From Rhizophagus sp. LPA8_4_AMF (lineage: Eukaryota; Glomeromycota; Glomeromycetes; Glomerales; Glomeraceae): a DNA stretch of 41,147 nt. Location: positions 1-41,147 of the forward strand of contig JADRCO010000247.1 in the NCBI GenBank assembly GCA_021464525.1, read 5' to 3'. Positions 12,791 through 23,130 of the stretch are shown piece after piece; positions within the stretch are counted from its first letter, which is position 1, and each line of letters begins with the position of its first letter. The notes under the pieces were generated by a model. That model saw only the letters and a program-made list of their open reading frames with translations. It was not told where the DNA came from and made no database searches. The translations under genes were made by a program, and so were the position numbers.

Positions 12791-13729
12791 TTTATTTTTA
12801 TTAACTTTCCATTTATTACGGTAATAGCGATAGTAGTTTTACCTTTCTTTTTTGTAATGTTTAGCGATCGTTCAAATTCACGAATTTATTTCTTTCTGTT
12901 TTCCATAATTGCTGATAAATATCGTTTTGTAGCTCATAAAAAATTTTAAGAGAAATTGATCATCTAGGATTATACCAAGAGCATAAACTAATACTTGTTA
13001 ATCATTAGACATTCCTCATTATATTAACAATTTTCTAAAATTAATAATTACATATATCAGAATATTTAAGTTTGAGAAGTATAAAATAATTAATATTAAC
13101 GGTTAACGTACATTTTGCTTTGCCAAAGGATATTTTGCCAAAAACATCATTTCATTGAAATCCAAATAGGACATTTCGCTGAAAATGTTAGCATCATTTT
13201 ATCATTAAAAATTCAATCAGATACCCCTGTACGAATTTGAAACTTTCCTAGATGTGACATAAATTTTTACTTTGATAACATAATTATTTGATAAATTTGA
13301 TTAGCTGAAAAAGTCACTAATCAGTTTTTTGATGTCAGCAAACACAGCAAATATATTTTTTCTAATAGTAGCTTTAAGTTGATAAATTTCCTATTGTTAC
13401 TAATTATGGAAACTTATCATGTCAAAAATAATAATAATAGATACTGGAAAGTGACATTATTTAAAATAAAAAAATTATTTTTGAACAAGATATTAGGTTC
13501 TTTTTTGTATAACTATTTATAAATCCCAAAAAACATTACCATTAAACAATCCTAGTCCCATTTTTTTCAAGTATAAGAGAAGTGTATAATATACTTATTG
13601 TTTTTAATGACTGATAAAGTCAGCCACAATAACAACTATAGCTGTATTTATTACTTTATACTGGAACACAGAATAAAAAAAAAATTGTATCACTATGATT
13701 AATCAATATTAGCAATTTCGGTATAATTC

Positions 13730-13920
13730 ATCTTACACAGCCGCGTCGCGTATAGGCTAATGTAATACATATAATTTTAACGCAAAAATTATGTAAGATG
13801 TTGTTACTAAAATTCTATATATATATAGCTAGTCTTTCTTCTCTCAGCTCTTTAAAAAGTTTCTTTCTCTTTCACATATAATTTCTTTCAAATTACTTTT
13901 CTTAAAAAAAAATGTGAGTA
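13730..13920 (+). promoter_or_regulatory. Promoter-like region with TATA stretch and pyrimidine-rich leader
   Basis: A CATCTTACA...TGTAAGATG inverted repeat (13730-13800) is followed by a TATATATATAG stretch at about 13817 and 80 bases of C/T-rich leader. A GTGAGT donor-like site lies at 13914. This is the usual layout ahead of the orphan exon at 14002, but transcription is not proven. Confidence 0.3.
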
Positions 13921-14001
13921 ATTTTCTGATGTTACCGTTTTAACGAACCATTCAACACTTTGCAAACTTGACACTTACTTCATCCTGATTCTATTTAATA
14001 G

Positions 14002-14103
14002 TTTAAAATACCCAGAAATCGTAGTGGTAAAATATCTAGAGTACGACGAACACTGGCTAGGACAGTTCAACGTCAGAATGAAACTTGAGGAACATTACCT
14101 CAG
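14002..14103 (+). other. Orphan coding exon
   Basis: A 102-nt stretch is bounded by TTTAATAG on the left and CAG|GTAGGT on the right. It is open in a frame containing YPEIVVVKYLEYDEHW and FNVRMKLEEHY, with a protein-like composition and less A/T than its surroundings. No following exon can be found: repeats start directly after the donor. It is probably the left-over 5' part of a gene cut by the repeat island. The encoded family is not recognised. Confidence 0.35.
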
Positions 14104-14430
14104 GTAGGTGTTGATAGTTGGCAAAGCCTGATTTTTACCTCGTAGAGTGCGCGTCAGGGGGTAGGTCTGAAAAAGCTGAAAATGCTTACGCTATCTTAGA
14201 CTACAGCTCGTATGAGTACAATTGAAGGTTATCTTACTATTATTTTGTCATTAATGTGTTGTTGATAGTTGGCGAAGCTTGATTTTTACCTCGTAGAGTG
14301 CGCGTCAAGGGGTAGGTCTGAAAAAGCTGAAAATGCTTTTTGTAGCTGAAAATGCTTACACTATCTTAGACTACAGCTCGTAGAGGTATACTTGAAAAGT
14401 TAGCTTACTATTATTTTGTCATTAATATGT
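14104..14430. repeat. Two direct repeats of ~150 bp
   Basis: A unit starting GTTGATAGTTGGC at 14109 and again at 14261 runs through CTCGTAGAGTGCGCGTCA, AAGCTGAAAATGCTT and CTACAGCTCGTA to ATTTTGTCATTAAT. The second copy has an extra internal GCTGAAAATGCTT duplication. Both belong to the GC-richer island. Confidence 0.75.
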
Positions 14431-14439
14431 GAAGAAATC

Positions 14440-15200
14440 ACTAAAGTGGAGCTGAGAGGTAAAATGAGAGGTGAAGGTTGGTGATGGATACCATTTATCT
14501 GGTCACTCCTGAACTGTGTGGTTATCCCTAAGGTAGTTGGGTCATATTACACAGCCAACCATCCATTACTTCACTGCGCTCATGGCCCTGTCTGGAAGGT
14601 CACTTCTATACCTTCTGGGTGGTCTCTGTCTGCTGAGTGATCACTACAGCTCACAGGCTACAGGTATATCACTTGGGGTCCAATGTGGCTAGATGATTCT
14701 ATAGATGGAAGCTGCATAGTAATGGTGGCTAAGTCTATATTATACCTTGAGGTGAAATGGAGGTGCCACTATCACATAACGTATGATGACCACCTAATAG
14801 GAAGTGGTAAATTGCATACTGACTTCCTCCAATTTTTTAGGTACTAACAGAAACCAAGGAAATGTTGGCGACCTAACACTGCTGGACGGATGTTGGAACA
14901 GAGTGTAGGTGAGCCTATGACCTCTCCTCCACCTGATAAGGATAAACCACACTATTGTAGGAGGGGTCATCACCATGAGACATATAAGTTGGCTGTGGAA
15001 TGTAATTATAAAATATATCAGAGGTTTTTAAATGGTTGAAAACTTTAAGATTGTTGGAGGTGATATTTATAAGATGGTAGTAATATGGATAACATATAAT
15101 TAGAGGACCTAGTACATGAGGGTGTCATGTACCTCTGCTAGCCGTAATCAGGCAGAGTACAATCAGTGTGTCCTGAAGGCTAGGCATGCTAATGGGCTTA
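14440..15200. other. GC-richer non-coding island, probable transposon remnant
   Basis: This stretch is clearly richer in G and C than both flanks and lacks their T and A runs, yet no frame stays open beyond about 60 codons. It may be a non-autonomous retroelement or the untranslated part of a large transposon. No terminal repeats or target duplications were found. Confidence 0.4.
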
Positions 15201-15204
15201 ATAG

Positions 15205-15550
15205 AATATATTTATGTAAAAATATAAAGTGTAAGATAAAAGAAACCTTATTTTAATACAAATTTAATATTTGTATAAGAAAGTGTAAATACTCTTACAT
15301 ATTATATTCTTCATAGTGTAAATACTCAGAATATTACATAAAATAATTATAATCATAAACAAAAAAAATATCTTTTTTATGTGAAAATGTAAAGTGTAAG
15401 ATAAAAACAAGAAATCATTCATATTTTTAATATTTTACTAATACAAACATAAAATTTGTATAACCATCCTTGACTTTTCAATAAAGAAACATAAACATAG
15501 TATAAATACTCAGAATCTTATATAAAATTATTATAGATAGACAAAAAATA
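15205..15550. repeat. Two diverged direct repeats, AT-rich
   Basis: Copies begin near 15213 and 15385 with AATGTAAAGTGTAAGATAAAA-like sequence and pass through ATACTCAGAAT and ATAAAATTATTATA. They follow the GC-richer island directly and may belong to the same element. Confidence 0.5.
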
Positions 15551-15559
15551 TGCTCAAAT

Positions 15560-17000
15560 CATAATCTTATAAAAAGTCCATCAACTCACTAAAAAGTTTA
15601 AAGATTAGTTCGTGTTCGCATATTAGGTATACCACCAAGGGTATTTCAGACTTTAAAAATTCTTTACATTTAAAAATTTTTGGTTGTTTAGAGAAATTAA
15701 ATGTATTTATATACCCTAACTCCCTAACTATGTTATATTAGTTTGTATATTACATTATTCAAACCGTTTTCTTGAGTAATCATTACTAATTGCTTTTTGC
15801 AGTTATTTTTATTTTTGTTAATAACACTTATTTCTTTATTATGTATAAAAAGTACAATACAATATTCTATATTTACACTTAATTCTCTGCAAACACGTAT
15901 ATATACATATATAAATATATATTATCAATGTTCAATTTGAAAATGAATAAATTGATTGTGATTTTGAATTTTGAATTTTTGATTTTATATCCAGCAGGAT
16001 TTTTGATGCGATCTCTAAAAATTCCATAATTTTGATAAAGAATTGGATTATCGCTCCAAAAAATATTATATTCATTTGTAAATCTTAAGAAAACACAAAC
16101 ATTACTGTTTAATATGAACGTTTATAATGCTAATAATTTATTAAATATAATACAATTTATAAGTAAAAGGTTCTGAATATTGAAAAGATTTTTGATATTT
16201 CTGATAAATTTTGACGTGAATTTATATAACATTACAAATCATTTTTTTGATAAATTTTTCATTCATCTAAAATATTATTAATACATTGCAAATTTTAATT
16301 CTCACGTTCAGATAAAATAAGATTGATTAAAAATATCAATTAGTACTTCAAAGAAAACTTTATTAAAGGATAATTTCTTTAGTATTTTAATAATTTACCA
16401 TATGTAATTTGAAATTTCTGATTGTAACTTTAACAACTGAATATGTTTAACATACTTGTAGTAATTTTTTCAAAGTTTTGCATCTCTCACAAATATATAC
16501 AATGACACATTTTTTTCATATGAACATTAATTTGATTAATTTAGGACCTTTATAAAATAATCATCTATTCCATTAATAAGAACATCAAAATAGTCATTAG
16601 GATCCTTATAATAATCAAGTTTTGAATTTCTTTCTTCTTTCTAAGAATAAATATGGACATATCAAATTTTTTTGTAAAAGAAAAGTTATCCCACATTTAA
16701 AGTGAACAAAAAACATTTTAGTTTCATTTATCTAGCCATTTCATATGAGTTTTTATTTTACACTATAGTCTAGCCAATAATTTGTCAATCACATGATCCA
16801 AATTTTAAAACTTCTTGCAAAAGCACAGATTTTTATTAAAAATGGCATGGCAAAATATAATGAAATTCAAGATAAATATAATGTTTATTGTAAATTTCGA
16901 ATCATATAATTATTAGCACAATTTTTTTTATTTTGTCACAGTACAATAAACATGTGATAATTTAAGATCATCGGTTAGCGAAGATGAATATGAACCGGCG
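15560..17000. other. AT-rich region, one doubtful coding stretch
   Basis: Mostly A/T-rich DNA. On the minus strand about 16110-15890 stays open and contains SDNPILYQNYGIFRDR and KNPAGYKIKNSKF, which look more protein-like than the surroundings, but no start codon, splice partners or family can be given. Nothing else is supported. Confidence 0.25.
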
Positions 17001-17004
17001 AAAC

Positions 17005-17643
17005 TTAACCCTTTGCACAAACATTCCTTATATTATATGCTAAAATAAGATATTTTTTATAGGGTTGACATGATTTTTTTAAACAATGATACATAATTAT
17101 ATAAAGACCAATAATGTTGATACAAATAAAAATGATAAATATATAACATATAAAGTTACTATGCAATTTATTTCTGAGTACAAGTCGTAGGTGATCAATC
17201 AAAATGTCTATTTCTTCCATTTCTTCCTAAAGTAATAGAAAATAATGAGATAAAAAGAAGAGTAAAAATCCAGAAAGGTGCGGCATTTTTTTTTCTTATG
17301 GAATTGTAAACTACATATTAAACCGATTGTATTAATAAGAAAAAAATAAGAACCACTTAATTTTCTCCCAATTTGATTGTGTTGAATAATATATATAATT
17401 ATAATATGTTAGAAAAGCGAATACGAAGAGTACCATAAGACAATCATCGAATATATTTATTAATTGAAATCGGTTTCCATCTTTTATGGAATAGGCAAAA
17501 AGATAGATAATTTAAAGTGGTGTTAAACCATTTACTAAAAACTCGAAAACATTCTGACTTGAATCATATTTGAAATTATCATTTTGAGCAAGAACGAGAT
17601 TGGATAATATGATGATCATAATGATCATAATGATTTCTCGCAT
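17005..17643 (-). pseudogene. Broken gene for a secreted or multi-span membrane protein
   Basis: An ATG at 17643 opens a typical signal peptide, MREIIMIIMIIILSNLVLA, followed by QNDNFKYDSS. A TAA at 17514-17512 stops it, but the same frame goes on with YLFAYSIKDGNRFQ and a hydrophobic segment (LMVLFVFAFL). It then shifts frame at a run of seven T (minus strand) into another hydrophobic stretch (FFLINTIGLICSL) and a further one (FYLIIFYYF), and changes frame again into 17220-17005, MEEIDILIDHLRLVL plus a membrane segment (ICYIFIIFICINIIGLYIIM). The most economical reading is a protein with a signal peptide and about four membrane spans, disabled by one stop and at least two frameshifts. Unrecognised introns could instead explain part of this. 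Confidence 0.45.
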
Positions 17644-17954
17644 TATGAAAATTGAAAATTGTTCAAGTAAAATTTTTGTACTTTACTAATAGATTTATTA
17701 AAAAAATATTCCATTTTTAATAAAATATTCTTTTTTCTTCCATAATCTATTTATACTGCATATCTTTCTTATAATATAACAATTTATAAATGAATTTGAT
17801 GAAACTGTTGGATTAATTAAAAAATTTCTTTTGTAATAATAATTAGTATAAATATGCTTAAAAAGAGAATATGTTAGAGTAATGAATCTTTGTGTTTATC
17901 TTTCATTAATTTATTTAAATTTGATAAATTTGTGTTGTTTATTAAAGGGATTTT

Positions 17955-18660
17955 TTGATCAATTTTTTCATTTCCACTAGACCAATTTACAAAATTTTCT
18001 TTTAAATTATTTATCTGGCATGGTTTACACCAATTAACAGATTTACCTGAATAAATTTACCACAGTTTTCACAAAAGCTATTTTCAAGTACCATAATATA
18101 ATCTTTTGTTTCTGGATTTTGTGATATCCCACATATTTCAATACTCTCCATGTCATATTCTTCAATAGAATATGATTTAGCCTATTAAAACAGTATAAAT
18201 AAATAATTGTTATACTAAAAAGTACTTAAAATTGATTACCAAAAAATCCGAAATTTCTTACCTCCTTTAAAAATTCATCAGTAATATTTTGTGAATTATA
18301 TACACATTTTAGAGCAAGATTTTTATTAGGCACCCTTTTTTCACCATATATGTATTCATATTTTAACGGTCCATCAATCCATATTGCTGAATATAATATA
18401 GCTGAATCATCTTTACCTATTCCTTTGGTATCATTAAACTGGTTATATGGTATCCATTCAACTACTCTATTACTCGAAAATTTAATTTTCATTTGCATTT
18501 CTTGAATTAATTTATCAACTTTTTCATTTCCACTAGTCCATTTGTTAAAATTTTGTTTTAAATTATTCATTTGACATGGTTTGCACCATTTATACTTTAT
18601 CTTTGTATATGCATAACCACAGTATTTACATGCAACATCATCTTGAGACAGAATGGTTTT
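17955..18660 (-). pseudogene. Mosaic protein kinase pseudogene (Glomeromycotina type)
   Basis: From about 18650 the minus strand reads a Cys-pair module (CKYCG...WCKPCQ), the linker NNLKQNFNKWTSGNEKVD (18570 onward) and WIPYNQF. Next comes a damaged N-lobe: the glycine loop is IGKDDSA instead of a GGF-type loop, then LALKCVYN with the ATP-binding Lys. A donor-like site at the EFLKE end (about 18260) and an acceptor near 18183 join it to KSYSIEEYDME and ISQNPETKDYIMVLE. Instead of the C-lobe there follows a second Cys-pair module (FCENCG, frameshift, NWCKPCQINNLKENF, NWSSGNEKID) at about 18090-17955. It is therefore a recombinant of two kinase copies and cannot be an active kinase. It is useful as an internal reference for the linker of the kinase gene at 39 kb. 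Confidence 0.75.
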
Positions 18661-18902
18661 TTTTATAAAAATTATTTAATGGTATGATCAGCATAATTTA
18701 TAATGGCTTACATTAATTTTACGTAATATGGTCACGATCACTCAATTTTACGCCTAACAGCTAAGATAAGATTGGTTTAACCGACAATCAAGTGATGTAA
18801 CCGAACACTGAACACAAAAAAATAAAATGAGTATACAAGGAAGCTGTTTTAACTGATTTAGTTGTCACGAGGTCTTACAATGCAGTAATGCACATCAAAA
18901 CA

Positions 18903-18998
18903 ACACCCCAGTCGCGCCATCATAGCGTTTTATAAAAGGTAACCTGGGGTACCCCGGGTTACCTTTTATAAAACGCTATGATGGCGCGACTGGGGTGT
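18903..18998. repeat. 96-bp GC-rich near-perfect palindrome
   Basis: Two 48-bp arms starting ACACCCCAGTCGCGCC and ending GGCGCGACTGGGGTGT meet without a spacer at about 18950/18951 (GGGGT|ACCCC). I count one mismatch, near the centre. It stands out by GC content. It may be a transposon reduced to two fused terminal inverted repeats; flanking target duplications are not obvious. Confidence 0.9.
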
Positions 18999-18999
18999 G

Positions 19000-19880
19000 A
19001 GAGTGACATCTATATCTATTTATATGCCTAAAGCATGCATTTATTGGTCAGATTTCACATGCTAAGATTCGACATTAAATGCCGATCGTACGTGATAATT
19101 AACTGCTTCGTAGGCGGCATGATTTTAAATAATAATATAACTTTAATAATTTTAATTAATTCTCACAATATTTTATGTATTTACCTTGAAAACTGTTTTT
19201 TTCCAATTTACAAAAATTTAAAAGTTTCGTATTAGTAAAATCAATAAGGTTAGAATGGTCTTTAACTAAATTGTTAGTAGGAACTTGATATATTTATAAT
19301 CTGTAAAAAAAAAATTCGTTATTGTACTGTATATATGATTGGCAAAATCTAGCAAATTTCATGATTTAGGTCGTGAAAACATGAATATAAAACGAATCAA
19401 CAGATTTTTTATTTTACAGGTGCACTACAGGTACACTATATTGTATATTCTAAATGTTCTGGTCAAGTTAAGAAATATATACACATGAGAAATTTCTACA
19501 AACAAGAACTTGAAACTTAATTCTCATCAATTACAAACTTATCTTTAGGGGAAACCTAATTGCACATCTGATGCACCGAATAAATAACGCAAAATATTGA
19601 TTGAGAATATAGTGATATTGAAAATTCCGAGAATGAATATTAGCGAATTTCACATCAAAGCTTAAAGTAAAGAACAAAAAAGTAATACATTGTATATATT
19701 ATTTTTACATAATAAAAGTAAAATATTCATATATTTAAAAAACTTTATTAGGTAACTCTTCCTTATTTTGTAAAAATGCCATTTTGGTAAATACTATATA
19801 TGAGAGGATGGATTTTAAGGATAAAGCTTATTTGTTCTTAATTCTCAAATATCAAACCAAAATATAATTGTAGCTTACTG
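19000..19880. other. AT-rich spacer
   Basis: No gene or repeat that I can support. The open stretch on the plus strand at 19035-19235 has no coding signal beyond chance. Confidence 0.35.
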
Positions 19881-19882
19881 TA

Positions 19883-20100
19883 TTATAGTTTGGAAAATGT
19901 TGGATAAGTATGATAAACATTGTCGTTGAAACAAGAGCCGTAGGGAGTCAGAAAATAATGAGAAGTACTTCCATAATCCATAACCCGGTTCTGCCGTAGT
20001 TGTCTCTGGTCCTGGCAGCTGTCATAGTCTCGTAAAGCATCCTGTCTCGTAGAGGGCATCGAGCGAGCTATCAAGCGGTGTTTCCCAATTCTACACTCGA
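19883..20100 (-). other. Possible terminal coding exon
   Basis: About 200 bases are GC-richer than their surroundings and open on the minus strand: MPSTRQDALRDYDSC, RQLRQNRVMDYGSTSHYF, then YPTFSKL and a stop at 19883. The residue mix is protein-like, and an AG acceptor-like site (GTGTAG) lies at about 20090. No upstream exon can be named, so this may be a gene remnant. No family recognised. Confidence 0.3.
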
Positions 20101-20439
20101 TTTACCAGTAATTTCAAAATATTATTTTTGACTCCTTACGGCCTTGGTTCACCAGTTTTACCATCAAGTGCTTAGGAAACTGAAGGAAGTCGAAACATTT
20201 ATTCTTTGTCTATTTATAATAAACTTATCGATTAAATATCTATCTAATTTACACAATAAAACACTTTGTTTTCATTTCATTAATTATACTTTAAATGGAC
20301 TCATTAAAATTGATAAATGATCAAAATATTTTTAGAAATCTTTACTCACACATGAAATTAATTCTTATCTTTTTTTCACATGCGTAAGAAAAATTCTCTT
20401 TATTGTTTTTTTAGAACGTAATTCTATTAAAAAATAAGT

Positions 20440-20779
20440 TTGTGCTAGTCTAAAATTAGGAATTCATTTATATGCGGAAACTCATCAATAAGAAGGAAAA
20501 TGGATTAAATACTTTTTGCGTCGCAATAAAATATATTTCATTCTATTAGATAATAACTACTATATAAAAAAGAAAATTTTTATAATTAGTATTATAATTT
20601 ATAGTCAAAATTCAATAGATATAAAAATTTATAAAAGAATAATCTTTTTAGTAATAAACCAAATGGTGATTGACGAGAAAATAATTTCATTTTTAATGTA
20701 CGTATCTCTCCGGTTCCCCAAAAGTATTATCTCCAGAAAAGATATGATTCAGGTTATCATGAGACATTTTCTCACATAA
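20440..20779 (+). pseudogene. Possible PH-domain-like fragment
   Basis: The plus strand reads KLGIHLYAETHQ, a stop, EGKWIKYFLRRNKIYFILLD and onward to a stop at about 20779. The EGKWIKYFLRR-IYF pattern recalls the first strands of PH domains, but the later part is low-complexity Ile/Lys and there is an in-frame stop. A decayed exon is possible; so is chance. Confidence 0.22.
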
Positions 20780-20789
20780 ACATTGCAAG

Positions 20790-22790
20790 CATGAATAGCT
20801 AATGAGGGATTTAACGATTTTATTTTTATATAGTCTGAACCCGTGTTGCAATCAACATCACCATCACGCGTTAATCATTGATCAATTTCATAATGCCGTA
20901 ATGCCACAATTAATGCATAATTCCGGCCAGGTAGTCACGTGAAAGTTAAATTCTGGTTTCCTTTTTCGCTTTTGAACGGTGTAGTCGGTGTATGGTAAAA
21001 AGGTTCCATTAGTTTATTTTAGGCTTCTAAAAAAATTCCAAATTGAACACAAGAAGAACAAATGACCATAGAAGGCATATTTAATGCAACTTATTCAGGT
21101 ACTTAAATTCTGTAAATGGGACAATTAATAGGGATCAAAGTAACTATTTTTGTGTCGTTATTAAAAAGAATTTAAATTTTTAAATCGTATGAAACATGCC
21201 AAGAATATTTTTAATTTATAAACAATGATTCTAGCAGGTTCTAAATGATAATTTTATTAATATACAGTATTATACTATTTTTAAAAAGATTAAGAATGTT
21301 TACATTTCAGGAGTTATTTTATTCACGTACCGATCTGAGTTTGAATAACGCAATGCAATTCAAGGATTGACATACTGTACCGTATAATGTTTATTATTTT
21401 CTCAAAGAGCAAATTGAATATACTTTCAAATTATTTTTCAATGAATTTCAACCTGGAGTAATGGACATTTAAGAAGAAATACTCAATCGCGAGTTATGTA
21501 TAACAGATAACTCGAGTTCCTTCAGTCACTTCGCTTTTCTATGATTTCTGAAAAACAATACCCAAATATCCCTCTCACATTCTATACAACCCAATTACCC
21601 ACTCGCTCATTGAACCATTGAAACCTGTAATAGATTGTTTATTTCGATAGAAGTATAGAAAAATTTACATGAGGAATTTAGGGAAGGTATATAAAGTAGA
21701 AGAAAAAAGAATACTGATTTGCTGATTCACTCGTTATTGTTATTTACAGTAATACCATGTTCGATCACTTTTGACCGCAACGGCTAATAGGATTAAACCT
21801 ATAGTTCTCACTGAACTTATGTATGCAATTCACTTGCTTAATCAAAGAAAAATTGTATTATTGATAAACATCACGAACTCCTTTATGTAACTAAATGTCT
21901 GAATGAATTAATATATGACTTACATCAAATGCGAGCTAATTAATTATATTTTATCTTTCAGAATTAACGCCAATTACAATGAACGTATGACCGATCAAAT
22001 CAGTAGATTCAGATATTTATTTTTTATTATACGGTATCTTGCATGATATCCAATAACGAATTCTTTAATTAAATAATTTTCAATATTATGATTTGATTTT
22101 GATATAGGGGAAAGATTGCTTAGATTTTAATAGTTTCGCTAAATTTTGACAAATGGATAAAAGGATCATTAACCCGTGTGCGATCACGTGATGTGATTGC
22201 AAAACGTATTGAACAAATAGGCTTTTGGCTCATACTTTCACATGACTGTAATTATTATATAGTCGATACAAAAAAATATTATTTATAAACATTACATTAC
22301 ACCTTTTTCAGATATTAAAATTTTTCAGTTTATTTTTTATAAAGCGAAAAAATATTTTTTATAAAATAAAAATATTTTAATAAAAAATGAAAAATAATTT
22401 TCATCTTATACAAACAAAATGTATGATATACCAAGTATGACATGGAAATATTTTTACAAAATGTATGATGGACTAGTAAATTTTAATACGAATACACCAA
22501 AGTATGGCAAGAAACTACATTTTGCATGATATTAATTATTCAAAAGTACCAGATATCATATCAAAACGTACTATCAAAAAGTTATGAGAAATTTTTAGCA
22601 AAACAAATTTTATGTCAAAATTCTTGGAAAAAATAATAAAGGAAAATAAATTAGATAAGAAAAGAGACAAAAGTTTTTCAGGAATTAATTATTTAATTGA
22701 ATGCTTATACAATAGATTATGGTCATATAAGATTAATTTAATAATTTTATAGTACAATGAAATAGACTAGCAGATATAAAAGGCAATCTA
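20790..22790. other. Intergenic, with MITE-like scraps
   Basis: AT-rich DNA. At 20870-20960 and 22165-22200 there are CACGTGA and CATAATGCCGTAATGCC type motifs that recur near 28020-28240, suggesting shared small DNA elements. A GAGTTATGTATAACAGATAACTC palindrome lies near 21494. No gene is supported. Confidence 0.3.
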
Positions 22791-23009
22791 GTTGGTGAAC
22801 TAATTTGATTTATTTTTTGACATTTTTTTTTTCTTTTTTTGGCATTTTTATTTTTTATTTTTTACAACTGGCCTCAATACCGGTTTAATAGGGTTTAATT
22901 ATAGCAAAAGCACATAATTATTTGACTATTTTTTATCTCTTTTTTTATCATTTTTAGTATTTTTTTTTCTATTTTTTATTTTGTTTTTAATAGCGGATGA
23001 GTAATGGAG

Positions 23010-23130
23010 TAGGATTGGAATTGATTGTCATTTGGAATCGATTCTAGAATCAACTAATCGTGATTAATCGAATCTCAAGATTCAATTGTAAGATTTGATT
23101 TTATATTTTCGATTAATCGATTCTAATCGA
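23010..23130. repeat. AATCGATT-rich palindromic repeats
   Basis: Several copies of GATTAATCGA and AATCGATTCTA in both orientations occur within 120 bases, making overlapping short hairpins. Confidence 0.5.

Noticed and set aside
14794..14976. Minus-strand open frame in the GC-richer island
   Set aside because: Isolated, no start context, and the island has no other coding signal.
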